A stretch of DNA of 64,000 bases. Source: Xanthomonas melonis (lineage in GTDB: Bacteria > Pseudomonadota > Gammaproteobacteria > Xanthomonadales > Xanthomonadaceae). Positions 1 through 8,475 of this stretch are shown one piece after another. The notes under the pieces are model-generated. The model was not told the origin of the DNA. It was given only the letters and a program-made list of their open reading frames with translations, and searched no databases. The translations under genes were made by a program, and so were the position numbers. Numbering within the stretch: position 1 is the stretch's first letter; every line of letters starts with the position of its first letter. The stretch spans positions 186,001 to 250,000 of the forward strand of contig NZ_JAJGQH010000004.1 in assembly GCF_020783655.1 (NCBI RefSeq), written 5' to 3'.

Positions 1-441
1 CTGGCTCACGGTGGACACGTCCTGGGTGGACAGGCCGTCGCGCAGCACCGCCACGCGCGGACCGTCCAGGCCGCGGATGATCGGCCGGCCGACGCCTGGC
101 CCGAAGTTCGAGCTTTGCACGCCCGGCAGGCTGGACACGGTTTCGCCCAGGCTGGAGGTGCGCACCTCGTCCAGACGCGCGCCGGCCAGCACTTCGACCG
201 GGCGGCTCAAGTCGCCGGCCGCGTCGCGCAGCGGGCTGGCGGTGACCACCACCTTGTCCAGATCCTTGATGTGGCGCCCGCTGGAAGGCGAGGCGTCGTG
301 GCGGTTGTCGGAGCCGGGCGGCGTCTGCGGATCGGCAGGCACCGGGCTGTCCTCGGCCATGGCCAGGGCGGGAATCAGCACGCTGGCCAGGGCCAGCGTG
401 AGGGTTGAACGGCGGAGCGGGGAAGCAAGGCTGGGGGACAT
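1..441 (-). CDS. TonB-dependent outer-membrane receptor, ZnuD-like, N-terminal part (runs off window)
   Basis: Reading down from the ATG at 441 gives 147 residues before the window edge. They comprise a signal peptide (ending near PALAMAED), a TonB-box-like KVVVTASPL stretch, and the start of a plug domain with GRPIIRGLDGPRVAVLRDG. That plug motif is characteristic of ZnuD-type zinc receptors and related TonB-dependent transporters. The barrel is missing because the gene is cut by the window edge. It is divergent from a MerC-like gene, and the shared spacer holds a Zur-box match, which fits zinc uptake across the outer membrane under zinc limitation. A receptor for another metal or a cobalamin-type ligand cannot be excluded from the plug alone. 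Confidence 0.85.
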   Translation of the reverse strand, partial: MSPSLASPLRRSTLTLALASVLIPALAMAEDSPVPADPQTPPGSDNRHDASPSSGRHIKDLDKVVVTASPLRDAAGDLSRPVEVLAGARLDEVRTSSLGETVSSLPGVQSSNFGPGVGRPIIRGLDGPRVAVLRDGLSTQDVSTVSQ

Positions 442-460
442 GGCGAACCGGACTCGATAA

Positions 461-479
461 ATTGTTACTGTGTATCAAT
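461..479. promoter_or_regulatory. Imperfect palindrome upstream of the ZnuD-like receptor
   Basis: ATTGTTACTGTGTATCAAT is a dyad with 8-bp arms (7 of 8 matching) around TGT. It lies 20-38 bp upstream of the receptor ATG, where an operator or core promoter would sit. It resembles a degenerate Zur/Fur-family half-site pair, but the match is weaker than the box at 561-577. Function is inferred. Confidence 0.4.
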
Positions 480-560
480 GGGATGGCGCAACAAGCCTGC
501 GGCGCCGACGGCACACACCACACGGGCGCGATGCACCGGTGCGGGTCTGGAACGAGGAAG

Positions 561-577
561 ATGTTATATTATTCCAG
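561..577. promoter_or_regulatory. Putative Zur (zinc uptake regulator) box
   Basis: ATGTTATATTATTCCAG matches the proteobacterial Zur core ATGTTATA-N-TATAACAT at 13 of 16 specified positions, with a perfect left half. It lies 27 bp upstream of the MerC-like start codon and 120 bp upstream of the divergent receptor start, so it could control both. The surroundings are GC-rich, so this AT-rich patch stands out. Confidence 0.6.
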
Positions 578-603
578 GTCGCCGCGATCCCCTGCTGGAA
601 GTC

Positions 604-1020
604 ATGTCCTTGCCAACACTTCGCCATTTGCTCGATCGCTTCGGTGCCACCGGCTCGTTGCTGTGCGCGGTGCATTGCGCGGTGCTGCCGCTGGTACTGG
701 CGCTGGCGCCTTCGCTGGGCTTGTCGTTCTGGCTGGGAGACGGGGTCGAACGGACCATCGTAGTGTTCGTGACCCTGCTCGGGTTGTTCAGCCTGGTGTT
801 GGGCTATCGTCGCCATCGCGCCCTGCACGCGCTGGCCCTGCTGCTGCCTGGCCTGGGGCTGTTGTGGCTGGGCCTGCTGTACGAGCCCCTGCATCATTCG
901 GTGGTGCCGCATGCGGTGGTCATGACCCTGGGTGGCGCGCTGGTGGGTATTGCCCATCTGGTCAACCTGCGCTTGAACCACAGCCATTCCCACGTGCACG
1001 ACGCGCGCTGCGCGCACTGA
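604..1020 (+). CDS. MerC-domain membrane protein
   Basis: This 138-residue protein carries the MerC-family signature GSLLCAVHCAVLPL, with a CxxxC pair in the first membrane helix. It has four predicted membrane segments and a histidine-rich tail (LNHSHSHVHDARCAH) suited to metal binding. MerC proteins are inner-membrane carriers of mercury or other soft metals. Here the divergent ZnuD-like receptor and the Zur-box match just upstream suggest zinc handling instead. The ATG at 604 is preferred because MerC homology begins here; an in-frame ATG at 478 lies upstream of the putative operator. Confidence 0.8.
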   Translation: MSLPTLRHLLDRFGATGSLLCAVHCAVLPLVLALAPSLGLSFWLGDGVERTIVVFVTLLGLFSLVLGYRRHRALHALALLLPGLGLLWLGLLYEPLHHSVVPHAVVMTLGGALVGIAHLVNLRLNHSHSHVHDARCAH

Positions 1021-1137
1021 GCCACAGCCTGCCGCTGGTGTGGGTGTCGGGGTTGTCGAGCGGGCTGCGCGCCCGCGGGCCGACGTGATAGGCTTGCCGG
1101 CCTTGCGCGAGGGCGCCGCTGGCGCAACCTCGCCAGA

Positions 1138-1155
1138 CCCGTGCTTCAGCACGGG
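1138..1155 (+). terminator. Stem-loop between merC-like gene and THX
   Basis: CCCGTGC and GCACGGG form a perfect 7-bp stem around TTCA, followed by GACTTTGTTTT. This could be a weak terminator for the MerC-like gene or a leader hairpin for THX, whose start is 32 bp downstream. Confidence 0.4.
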
Positions 1156-1186
1156 GACTTTGTTTTCACATTCAGGAGTCGACGAA

Positions 1187-1369
1187 ATGGGTAAGGGTGA
1201 CCGCAAGACCGCCAAGGGCAAGCGCTACAATTCCAGCTACGGCAATTCGCGTTCGCACGCGGTGAGCAAGGTCGTCGTGGGTGCCGCCGCCCCGGTTGCC
1301 AAGAAGGGCGTGGTCAAGGCGCCGGCCAAGAAGGCTGTCGCCAAGAAGACCGTTGCCAAGGCGAGCTGA
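1187..1369 (+). CDS. 30S ribosomal protein THX
   Basis: This 60-residue, very basic protein starts MGKGDRKTAKGKRYNSSYGN, the conserved THX/bTHX core, followed by an Ala-Lys repeat tail (AKKAVAKKTVAKAS). THX binds in the head of the small ribosomal subunit and stabilises 16S rRNA. The CAGGAG ribosome-binding site lies 6 nt before the ATG. A strong intrinsic terminator follows the stop by 25 bp, so the gene probably forms its own short transcript. Confidence 0.93.
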   Translation: MGKGDRKTAKGKRYNSSYGNSRSHAVSKVVVGAAAPVAKKGVVKAPAKKAVAKKTVAKAS

Positions 1370-1394
1370 TTCCAGCCCACTGTGCGACTTGAAG

Positions 1395-1421
1395 AACGCG
1401 GCGCCTGCGCCGCGTTTTTTT
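1395..1421 (+). terminator. Rho-independent terminator of THX
   Basis: Arms AACGCGGCGC and GCGCCGCGTT pair perfectly over 10 bp and are followed by a run of seven T. It lies directly downstream of THX. Confidence 0.92.
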
Positions 1422-1502
1422 ATGCCCGTCGTTCCTGCGCCCGCCCGTCGCTGGTGCGGCAGAAGGCGTGCCGGGAGTCGTTCGACCGATGTGAGGCTCG
1501 GT

Positions 1503-2831
1503 TCATCGCTGGTCATGGGCTGGCGGGGCGGCGGATGGCGCCAGTAGTTGTTCGGCCAGCCCGCGGTAGATCGGGGTCTTGCAGACCAGACCGGACACCG
1601 CGCGGGCGATCAGCACCGTGGCCAGGATCGGCAGCAGCATCTGCCCGGTGTCGGTGAGCTCCAGCGAAATCACTGCCGAGGTCAGCGGCGCCTGGGTCAC
1701 CCCGGTCAGATAGGCGCACATTCCCAGCAACACGAAGGTGCGCGGGTCCACGCCCGGCATCAGCGCCGACAGGTTGTGGCCGATCCCGGCTCCCACCGCC
1801 AGGGCCGGCGAGAACAGGCCGCCCGGGATGCCTGCCAGGTACGACACCAGGTTGGCGAAAAGCTTCATCAGGCCGAACTCATGGCCGACCTGCGCATGCC
1901 CCTGTACCAGGCTGCGCGCCTGTTCGTAGCCGGTGCCGAAGGCGCCTTGCCCGAACACCAGCGCCAATCCGACCAGCGCCAGCCCGCACGCGGCGGCCAG
2001 CAGCACCGGATGGCGCTGGCGCAACGCGCCCAGCCAGCGCGGCCTGCCGCCGACGCTGGCCAGCACCAGCCGCGCGAAGATTCCGCCGAGCAGGCCGGCC
2101 ACGCTTCCGCACAGGGCGATCGCCAGCCAGGCACTGCCGAGCGGCAGCTCCACCGTCACCTTACCGAAGTAGGTATAGCTACCCAGCAGCCCCAGCGACA
2201 CCACGCCGCCGACGATGACGGCGGTGAGCAGGGTGCCGGAGAAGCGGTGTTCGAAGCGGCCGCTCAATTCCTCGATCGCGAATACCACCCCGGCCAGCGG
2301 CGTGTTGAAGGCCGCCGCAATGCCGGCCGCACCGCCGGCCAGCAGGAAGTGCGAGAGTTCGCGCGGATCGTGAAAGCCGAACCAGCGCCCGAACACATGC
2401 ATCAGGCTGGCGCCGACATGCACGGTGGGGCCCTCGCGGCCGACCGATGCGCCGCCCAGCAGCGACAGGGTGGTCAGTACGAGCTTGCCGACCGACACGC
2501 GCAGCGACAGATTGGTGGCGCGAAACGCCGGGTCCGGGTGCTCCAGCGCGGCAATGACCTGCGGAATGCCACTGCCGCGGGTGGGGCGTAATGCGCCGGA
2601 GGTCAGCCAGGCGAGCAGGGCGAAGATGCCCGGGGTCAGCAACAAGGCCCACCAGATCGAGTGCGCGACGATGCGTTGGAACAGATGGAAGGCCGCATCG
2701 CTGGCCTTGGCGAACACGATCGCCACCAGCGCCACGGCGATCGCACCGCCCCACAGCGCGGCGCGGCGGCGCCAGCCTGCGCTGGACAACATCGGCCGCA
2801 GGCGACGCGGCGAGGAATCGGAACCGGACAT
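1503..2831 (-). CDS. ClC-family voltage-gated chloride channel/antiporter
   Basis: The protein has about 442 residues and multiple membrane helices. It carries all three ClC selectivity motifs: GSGIP (residues 86-90), GREGP (131-135, with gating Glu133) and GIPGGLFSPALAVGAG in the C-terminal half. The gating glutamate suggests a chloride/proton exchanger rather than a simple channel. No CBS domain follows. The start at 2831 (MSGSDSSPRR) is chosen because the sequence just before the first helix begins here; an alternative in-frame ATG is at 2858. It shares no obvious operon with its neighbours. Confidence 0.9.
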   Translation of the reverse strand: MSGSDSSPRRLRPMLSSAGWRRRAALWGGAIAVALVAIVFAKASDAAFHLFQRIVAHSIWWALLLTPGIFALLAWLTSGALRPTRGSGIPQVIAALEHPDPAFRATNLSLRVSVGKLVLTTLSLLGGASVGREGPTVHVGASLMHVFGRWFGFHDPRELSHFLLAGGAAGIAAAFNTPLAGVVFAIEELSGRFEHRFSGTLLTAVIVGGVVSLGLLGSYTYFGKVTVELPLGSAWLAIALCGSVAGLLGGIFARLVLASVGGRPRWLGALRQRHPVLLAAACGLALVGLALVFGQGAFGTGYEQARSLVQGHAQVGHEFGLMKLFANLVSYLAGIPGGLFSPALAVGAGIGHNLSALMPGVDPRTFVLLGMCAYLTGVTQAPLTSAVISLELTDTGQMLLPILATVLIARAVSGLVCKTPIYRGLAEQLLAPSAAPPAHDQR

Positions 2832-3015
2832 CGCGGCATTGTCGCATTGCCTGGCCATCACCCGGTCTGCAGCGACCCACATTCCTGGACGATCGGCGGT
2901 ATCGGCCGCGCAGGCTGGGTGGAGCGGCACGCCTGCACGCGGCACTTCAAGGCCAGGGCGCGGGGCAGGCCGTGCGCCTTCGGCGTTGCTGCAGGCGCAT
3001 CTGCCACCCAGCACG

Positions 3016-3049
3016 GCATCTGGCGCGATCGCGCGGTCGCGCCAGATGC
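3016..3049. repeat. Long palindrome in the spacer between NPP and ClC genes
   Basis: GCATCTGGCGCGA and its exact reverse complement form 13-bp arms around an 8-nt loop that itself contains GCGATCGC-type sequence. There is no T-run on either side. It lies in a 270-bp non-coding stretch (2832-3101) that also holds an octamer repeat. A related GCGCGATCG palindrome occurs at 45585-45610. Confidence 0.7.
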
Positions 3050-3070
3050 CACGGGTTCCGACATCACCGG

Positions 3071-3098
3071 CACGCCTGCACGCCTGCACGCCTGCACG
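3071..3098. repeat. Octamer tandem repeat CACGCCTG
   Basis: Three perfect tandem copies of CACGCCTG are followed by a partial fourth (CACGC). They lie just after the stop codon of the NPP gene. This is a simple-sequence tract likely to vary between strains. Confidence 0.8.
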
Positions 3099-3101
3099 CA
3101 G

Positions 3102-4406
3102 CTACTTTCCGTCAGTGGCCGGTTGCACACGCAAGGCGGGCAGCAACACCGCCGCATCGCCATCGTTGGGCGCGGCGTCGATGCCCAGCAGGCGCGTCAT
3201 CAATGGGTAGACGTCGACATTGTCGAAGCCCGGCAGGATCTTGCCCTGCGCCAGATCCGGGCCTTGCGCCAGGAACACCGCGCGCATCGACGGCAGTGCC
3301 GGATCGAAGCCGTGCGAACCGCGCATGCCTTGCGCTGGGCGCTTGGCCAGTTTTTCCGGGAACAGGGCATCCCAGCCTTCGTGCATCTGGCACACGATCG
3401 GAGGGATGCGTGGATGGCTGCCGTAATGCCAGCGCGCCGGCAGCTCCGCCTTGCGCCAGCAGTCGTATTGCGCATGTGCGCCGAGCAGGCGCGCCTCGGC
3501 GGCGGCCTGTTGTCCGGGCCGTGGTTCGAAGCCGATGACCTGGCCGTCGGTGACTGCCGTTGCCAGGGCGGGCGGCGCCATGCGTTCCACGCCGATCGCG
3601 TGGCCAGGGGGCACTTCGGCCATGCCGTGGTCGGAGACCACGAAGATGTTGGTGCGTGCGCGGGTGCCGTCGCGTTGCATGCCGTCCAGCAAGGTGCCGA
3701 TGGCGGCATCCACTGCGCGTACGCTGTCGGCATACTCGCGCGACTCCGGGCCATGGTCGTGGCCGGCTTCGTCCACGTGTTCGAAATACAGCGTGACCAG
3801 CCGGTTGCGGGCGCTGCCGGCGGCCTTGAGCCAGGCCCGCACCGCGTCCACGCGCGCCTGCATGCTCACGCCTTCTTCGTAATGGCGCCAATGCGTCGGA
3901 CGTACCCCCTGGATCGCGGCTTCGCTGCCCGGCCATGACCAAGTGGCCGTATGCAGGCCGGCGCGTTCTGCGCCCACCCACAGTGGCTGGCCGCCCCACC
4001 AGCGCGCATCGCCCACCGCTTCCGGCTTGCTCAGCCAGAAAGTGCCCAGCGCCGGATCGCGCATGCTGTTGTGCACGATGCCGTGATGGTCCGGGCGCAG
4101 GCCGGTGATCAGGGTGTAGTGGTTGGGAAACGTCAACGAGGGATACGACGGTGTCATCCAGCGCGCACGCACGCCTTGGTGGGCGAGCAGAGACAGCGTG
4201 GGTGTGATGCCGCGATCGAGCATGTCCGCGCGCAGGCCATCGATGGAGATCAGCAGCAAGGTGTGCGGCGCGCCATCCGGCGGCGGTGCCATCGGTGCCG
4301 GGGCCGTGCCTGGCTGCACTGCTGCGCTGCGCTGCGGGGGCTGGCTGGTACAGGCCGCGAGCAGGGCTGTGGCGGCTGCGGCAAACACAAGACGTCGTTC
4401 GATCAT
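3102..4406 (-). CDS. Nucleotide pyrophosphatase/phosphodiesterase (NPP), lipoprotein
   Basis: This 434-residue alkaline-phosphatase-superfamily enzyme hydrolyses phosphodiesters such as nucleotide pyrophosphates. The nucleophile Thr92 lies in PSYPSLTFPNHYTLITG. Both zinc sites are complete: Asp56, Asp212, His216, Asp259, His260 and His365. These positions match the structurally characterised Xanthomonas NPP with a constant offset of two. The N-terminus is a lipoprotein signal with lipobox LLAAC (Cys19), so the enzyme is predicted to be periplasmic and lipid-anchored. It stands alone between ClC and the ogt/alkA operon. Confidence 0.93.
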   Translation of the reverse strand: MIERRLVFAAAATALLAACTSQPPQRSAAVQPGTAPAPMAPPPDGAPHTLLLISIDGLRADMLDRGITPTLSLLAHQGVRARWMTPSYPSLTFPNHYTLITGLRPDHHGIVHNSMRDPALGTFWLSKPEAVGDARWWGGQPLWVGAERAGLHTATWSWPGSEAAIQGVRPTHWRHYEEGVSMQARVDAVRAWLKAAGSARNRLVTLYFEHVDEAGHDHGPESREYADSVRAVDAAIGTLLDGMQRDGTRARTNIFVVSDHGMAEVPPGHAIGVERMAPPALATAVTDGQVIGFEPRPGQQAAAEARLLGAHAQYDCWRKAELPARWHYGSHPRIPPIVCQMHEGWDALFPEKLAKRPAQGMRGSHGFDPALPSMRAVFLAQGPDLAQGKILPGFDNVDVYPLMTRLLGIDAAPNDGDAAVLLPALRVQPATDGK

Positions 4407-4443
4407 GCCGGCGAGTGTACGGCGCAGCGATGACGTCGCGAAG

Positions 4444-4986
4444 TCAGCGCGGCGGGGCGGGCGGCTGGGCGAACAGATCGCCGGCGCGGGCGAGCTGCCG
4501 TGGCGACCAGCCTTCCAGCTGCAACAGGGCCTGCTTGGTCGGCAAGCCGCCGCCGAAGCCGGTCAAGGCGCCATTGGCGCCGATCACGCGGTGGCAGGGC
4601 AGCACGATCGGCAGCGGATTGCGGCCGTTGGCCGCGCCCACCGCGCGACTGGCCGCCGGCCGGCCCACCGCCTGCGCCAGCTGCGCATAGCTCCAGGTCC
4701 GGCCGAACGGAATCTGCGCCAGCGTGTGCCAGACCTGCAGTTGGAACGGCGTGCCGGCAGGCGCCAGCGGCAGGTCGAACTGGCGTCGCCCGCCATGCAG
4801 ATATTCGAGCAACTGCTCGCGTGCCTCGCGCACCAGCGCCGCGTCCGGATCGTGCACCCAGCATGCGCGTCCGGCCGCGTCGTAGCGGTTCTGCGCGAAC
4901 AGGATATGGCGCACGCCGGTCTGGTCGGCGGCAACGCTGAGTGCCCCGATCGGGGATGGGAAGGTGTCGTAATGCACGGTGCTCAT
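4444..4986 (-). CDS. ogt: Methylated-DNA--[protein]-cysteine S-methyltransferase
   Basis: This 180-residue suicide DNA-repair enzyme transfers the alkyl group from O6-alkylguanine to its active-site Cys131 in the canonical PCHRVIG motif. The conserved GFGGGLPTKQALLQLEG follows. The start ATG overlaps the stop of the upstream ada-alkA gene as ATGA, so the two are translationally coupled. The C-terminal proline-rich tail (FAQPPAPPR) is not conserved in the family. Confidence 0.95.
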   Translation of the reverse strand: MSTVHYDTFPSPIGALSVAADQTGVRHILFAQNRYDAAGRACWVHDPDAALVREAREQLLEYLHGGRRQFDLPLAPAGTPFQLQVWHTLAQIPFGRTWSYAQLAQAVGRPAASRAVGAANGRNPLPIVLPCHRVIGANGALTGFGGGLPTKQALLQLEGWSPRQLARAGDLFAQPPAPPR

Positions 4987-6446
4987 GGGCGCGACTCCTT
5001 CAGGTCGGTGGCGAGATGCCACAGGTGCAGCACGGCGTAGGCGCGCCATGGCCGCCAGGCCTGCGAGCGCGCCTCGGTGGCGCGTTCGCTCAGCCGCAGC
5101 GGTGCGCCGAGTACCTGCTGCAGGATCAGGTCGCCGGCCGGAAACGCATCCGGATGCGAGAGCGCACGCATGGCGATGTAGTGCGCAGTCCACGGCCCGA
5201 TGCCCGGCAGGGCGGTACAGGCGGACACGAAGTCCGACAGGCGCTGTCCGGCGCCGAACTGCAGCCGGCCTTGCGCGCAGGCCGAGGCCAGCGCACGCAA
5301 CGTGGCGGCACGTGCGCCCGGTAACCCGAGCTGTTCCAGCGGCGCATGAACGAGTTGTTCCGGCGTGGGAAAACTGCGATCCAGCCCCGGCGGCATGTCG
5401 GCGTGTCGCCCGCCATGGCGTTCGACCAGCCGCGCCGCCAGCGTCGCGGCACCGGCGACGCTGATCTGCTGGCCGAGCACCGCGCGCACCGCGATCTCGA
5501 AGCCATCCCAGCCGCCGGGTACGCGCAGGCCGGGTCGCCGTTCGATCGCTTCGGCCAGCAGCGGCTCGGGCGCCAGCGTGGCGTGCACGGCCTGCAGATC
5601 CGCGTCCAGGTCGAACAGCCGGCGCACGCGGCGCACGATCTGCGGAATCCGGCGCGGATCGGTGGCACCGATGCGCAGTAGCAGTTCGGCGCGCTGCGGT
5701 GCCGGCGCGACCTCGATCACGGTGGCGTTGCCTGGCGTGCCGATCACGCGGCGGTAGCTGGCGGTATCGATCTGCTCGATGCCCGGGATCGCCCGGCGCC
5801 GCAGGAAGGCCAGCATGGCTGGCCAATCCAGTGGCGGCCGATAGCCCAGACGCAGCGTCAGCTCGCCGCCCGGCACCTCGGCGCGCTGCTTGCGCAATGC
5901 CGATGGCGGCATCCCGCAGCCCTCCAGGAATGCCGCATTGAACCGGCGCAGGCTGTTGAAGCCGGCCGCCAGGGCGACCTCGGTCACCGGCAGGGCGGTT
6001 TCGGTGAGCAACTGCTTGGCCAGTAGCAGCCGGCGGGTGCCGTACACCTGGATCGGCGTGGCGCCGAGCTGCTGCACGAACTGCCGTTGCAGTTGCCGCG
6101 CGCTGACCCCGACGGCATCGGCCAGGGCCTGTACCGGCTGCTCCTGCAGCACGCCTTCGGCAATCATCGCCAGCGCACGCTGCACGCTCTCTTCGCCAAG
6201 ATGCTGCTGCGCCTGCGGAGACAGTTCCGGCCTGCAGCGCAGGCACGGCCGGTAGCCGGCCGCGCTGGCTGCCGCGGCGGTGGGGTAATAACTCACGTTG
6301 GCCGGTTTGGGCGCTGGCGCCGGGCACACCGGGCGGCAATAGATGCCGGTACTGCGCACGGCGGTGAAGAACAGCCCGTCGAAGCGTGCATCGCGCGCCA
6401 GGCGGGCGCGGTCGCATTGGGTCCGATCGGGCATGAGGGTCTGCAT
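4983..6446 (-). CDS. alkA: Ada-type regulator fused to AlkA 3-methyladenine DNA glycosylase
   Basis: The 487-residue fusion has three parts. Residues 1-80 form an Ada zinc domain with the methyl-acceptor cysteine set (GIYCRPVCPAP, then PCLRCRPE). Residues 85-190 form an AraC-type helix-turn-helix. Residues 200-487 are AlkA, with the helix-hairpin-helix LPGIGPWTAHYIAMRAL and catalytic Asp439 in FPAGDLILQQ. It probably senses methyl phosphotriesters, activates its own operon and excises alkylated bases. It lacks the Ada C-terminal methyltransferase domain, which is supplied by the overlapping ogt. The start at 6446 gives MQTLMPDRTQCDRARLARD, typical of the family. Confidence 0.94.
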   Translation of the reverse strand: MQTLMPDRTQCDRARLARDARFDGLFFTAVRSTGIYCRPVCPAPAPKPANVSYYPTAAAASAAGYRPCLRCRPELSPQAQQHLGEESVQRALAMIAEGVLQEQPVQALADAVGVSARQLQRQFVQQLGATPIQVYGTRRLLLAKQLLTETALPVTEVALAAGFNSLRRFNAAFLEGCGMPPSALRKQRAEVPGGELTLRLGYRPPLDWPAMLAFLRRRAIPGIEQIDTASYRRVIGTPGNATVIEVAPAPQRAELLLRIGATDPRRIPQIVRRVRRLFDLDADLQAVHATLAPEPLLAEAIERRPGLRVPGGWDGFEIAVRAVLGQQISVAGAATLAARLVERHGGRHADMPPGLDRSFPTPEQLVHAPLEQLGLPGARAATLRALASACAQGRLQFGAGQRLSDFVSACTALPGIGPWTAHYIAMRALSHPDAFPAGDLILQQVLGAPLRLSERATEARSQAWRPWRAYAVLHLWHLATDLKESRP

Positions 6447-6592
6447 GGCGCCAGTCTATGCCCTCGTCCTGGTGCCGGCTGGCCGTTTTCGGACAGGGTT
6501 GCTCGAGCGGGCTGTGTTCATGGCGCGGTCAAATCCTCGACCGCTTCAGCCATAGACTGAAGGTGATCTTCGTCGCGCTCCGATGCTTGCCC

Positions 6593-7786
6593 ATGTTCAA
6601 ACCGCTATTTCTGTCACTCGTCTGTGTGTGCTCGCTGGTTGCCTGTGATCGCAGCGGTACCTCCGCCGATGCCGTCGGGGCGCCGCCGGCTGGTGCAGCG
6701 CAGGTGGGCGATGGCGACCATATGGTGTCGGTGGATACGCCCGACCCGATACCGCCGCCGCGCCCGCGTGCGCAGGCTGGCACCGCAGGCTGGCCGCAGG
6801 CGGAACTGGAAGCGGGCCAGGCCTGGATCAGTTGCGCCACCGATTACGGCAAGGAGGCCGGCGACGGCACGCTGTTGCCGGCACTGGACCGTGCCAGCGT
6901 GGAGGCCGCGCTGGCGCCGTGCCGCGAGACCGGCCTGGTACGGGTGCGCTATACAGGCAAGATCAACGCGGGTTTCGCCGCGCTGGTATGGCGGCTGGCC
7001 TCGGTGGCCGAGCAGTGGAAGCTGCCGCATCGCATCCTGGATCTGGATTCCAGCGGCGGCCAGGTGGAGGCGGCGATCCGGGCCGGCGATACCATCGGCG
7101 AATCCAACTGGACCATCTGGGTACGCGAAGGCTCGGTCTGCCACAGCGCCTGCGTGTTCGTGCTGGCGGCCGGAGACAACCGGCTAGTGGCCGGCAAGGT
7201 CGGCATTCACCGGATGATGCGGATCAGCTCGAAGGCGACCTCGCGGGCCGAGCTCAATCGCGAACTGCGCGAGGTCTACGGCAACGTCAAGGAATACCTG
7301 GAACGCAACGGCGTGGCAGTGGCGGTGGCCGACCTGATGATGACGGTGCCCAATCGCAGCCTGCGCCTGCTCACCATGGAAGAGCTGCGCGAATACGGCC
7401 TGGACGGAACCAACGCGGTGCAGGACGACCTGGAGCGCATCCGCCAGATGCGCAAGTGTGGCGAGGCGTTCGTGCGCCGCAAGGACGCGTTTCTGGTGGC
7501 GTTCGACCAGAAGTGCAAGGGCGAGGGCGCGGATCTGGATGCGGTCAATACCTGTGGGCTGGCCTTGAAACAGCGCTTCGGCTTTCCGGATACGGCCTGT
7601 CCGGAGGAAAGCCCGCTGGCCGAAACCGATGCTGCGGCGCTGCCGGCCACGCCAGCGCCGGATGCGCAGGGCGATGCGCCGAGCGACGCCGCGCAGCCGC
7701 CAATGCCGGCGACCGAGCCGCCTTCCGAGGCGGCCCGCGACGCAGCGCAGGCGGATCCCCCGATACCTGCGCCTGCCGACGGTTGA
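6593..7786 (+). CDS. Lipoprotein with ClpP/crotonase-like serine-protease fold
   Basis: The 397-residue product begins with a lipoprotein signal (SLVCVCSLVAC, Cys18). A central domain resembles periplasmic, ATP-independent ClpP-like proteins: LDLDSSGGQVEAAIRAG, then a serine in SVCHSACVFVLAAG in the nucleophile position, then a VGIHR motif. The last 60 residues are a low-complexity Pro/Ala/Asp tail. Family members are putative envelope proteases, but no substrate is known. The ATG at 6593 is preferred over longer in-frame starts because it gives the signal peptide. The next gene follows after 75 bp. Confidence 0.7.
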   Translation: MFKPLFLSLVCVCSLVACDRSGTSADAVGAPPAGAAQVGDGDHMVSVDTPDPIPPPRPRAQAGTAGWPQAELEAGQAWISCATDYGKEAGDGTLLPALDRASVEAALAPCRETGLVRVRYTGKINAGFAALVWRLASVAEQWKLPHRILDLDSSGGQVEAAIRAGDTIGESNWTIWVREGSVCHSACVFVLAAGDNRLVAGKVGIHRMMRISSKATSRAELNRELREVYGNVKEYLERNGVAVAVADLMMTVPNRSLRLLTMEELREYGLDGTNAVQDDLERIRQMRKCGEAFVRRKDAFLVAFDQKCKGEGADLDAVNTCGLALKQRFGFPDTACPEESPLAETDAAALPATPAPDAQGDAPSDAAQPPMPATEPPSEAARDAAQADPPIPAPADG

Positions 7787-7861
7787 GGCCGTTGCGGCTT
7801 TCACGCACATCGCACTGAGCGCTGCCTATGGTCGCCGCACCACAACCGGTCAGGGGGCAGT

Positions 7862-8116
7862 ATGCGAGGCAAGACCAAAGGCGTGTTACTGGCGTACCTG
7901 CCGTCGGCATTGCTGGTGCTGATCGGCTTTGGCGTGGCCGAATTGCTGCGCCTGGCGGCCGAGGCGATGCGTGAGCAGTGGCCGGCCACGCTGGCGACGT
8001 GGTTGAGCCTGGCAGCGCTGATTGCGGCCATTGCGCGAGCGTTCTGGGTGAGCTGGCGGCTATGGCGGCCGCGTGGCGTGACGCCGGTGCCGCCGGCATC
8101 CGGTGGTGAGGTGTAG
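7862..8116 (+). CDS. Small two-helix membrane protein, function unknown
   Basis: The 84-residue product has two hydrophobic segments (residues 8-30 and 42-64) separated by a short charged loop, and a Pro/Gly tail. A purine-rich AGGGGGCAG ribosome-binding site precedes the ATG. I do not recognise a family. It is on the same strand as the ClpP-fold lipoprotein and could be co-transcribed with it. Confidence 0.6.
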   Translation: MRGKTKGVLLAYLPSALLVLIGFGVAELLRLAAEAMREQWPATLATWLSLAALIAAIARAFWVSWRLWRPRGVTPVPPASGGEV

Positions 8117-8475
8117 AGGTCTTTCCTGACGGCTGCACAGTCGCCAGGTGGGCGCGGCCGTTGCGCGTCATTCCGCATCTACCCCACGCCCACGCAGGTT
8201 CGGTGGGGTTCTCCACAGCGCTGCCGACCATGCGTGGCATGTCGTCGACCTGGACCTTTCCAGCGCGAGCTCTACGCCATGCAACAGCAAATACCTCGCC
8301 TCCCGGACATGCCATCGATTCGACCGCGATCGGCGATCTCCCTGGTGTGTCGGCGATTGCTGGCCAATCGCATTGGCGGCTTGTTTTGCACGGGTCGCGG
8401 CATAGACTGCGCCGACGGCCGCACGGTGTGCGGCTCTTGACCCTTCCATCCGATCCAGCACAAAGGTGCCCGTCC
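8117..8475. other. Non-coding spacer, 359 bp
   Basis: No convincing gene on either strand; open frames here lack family resemblance. It presumably carries the promoter of the DUF4019 gene. I see no terminator with a T-run. Confidence 0.5.

Noticed and set aside
1548-2591. Long plus-strand open frame opposite the ClC gene (347 residues, Gln/His/Arg-rich)
   Set aside because: It is antisense to a gene with clear ClC motifs, and its composition (many Q, H, R, G) is typical of antisense reading of high-GC genes.
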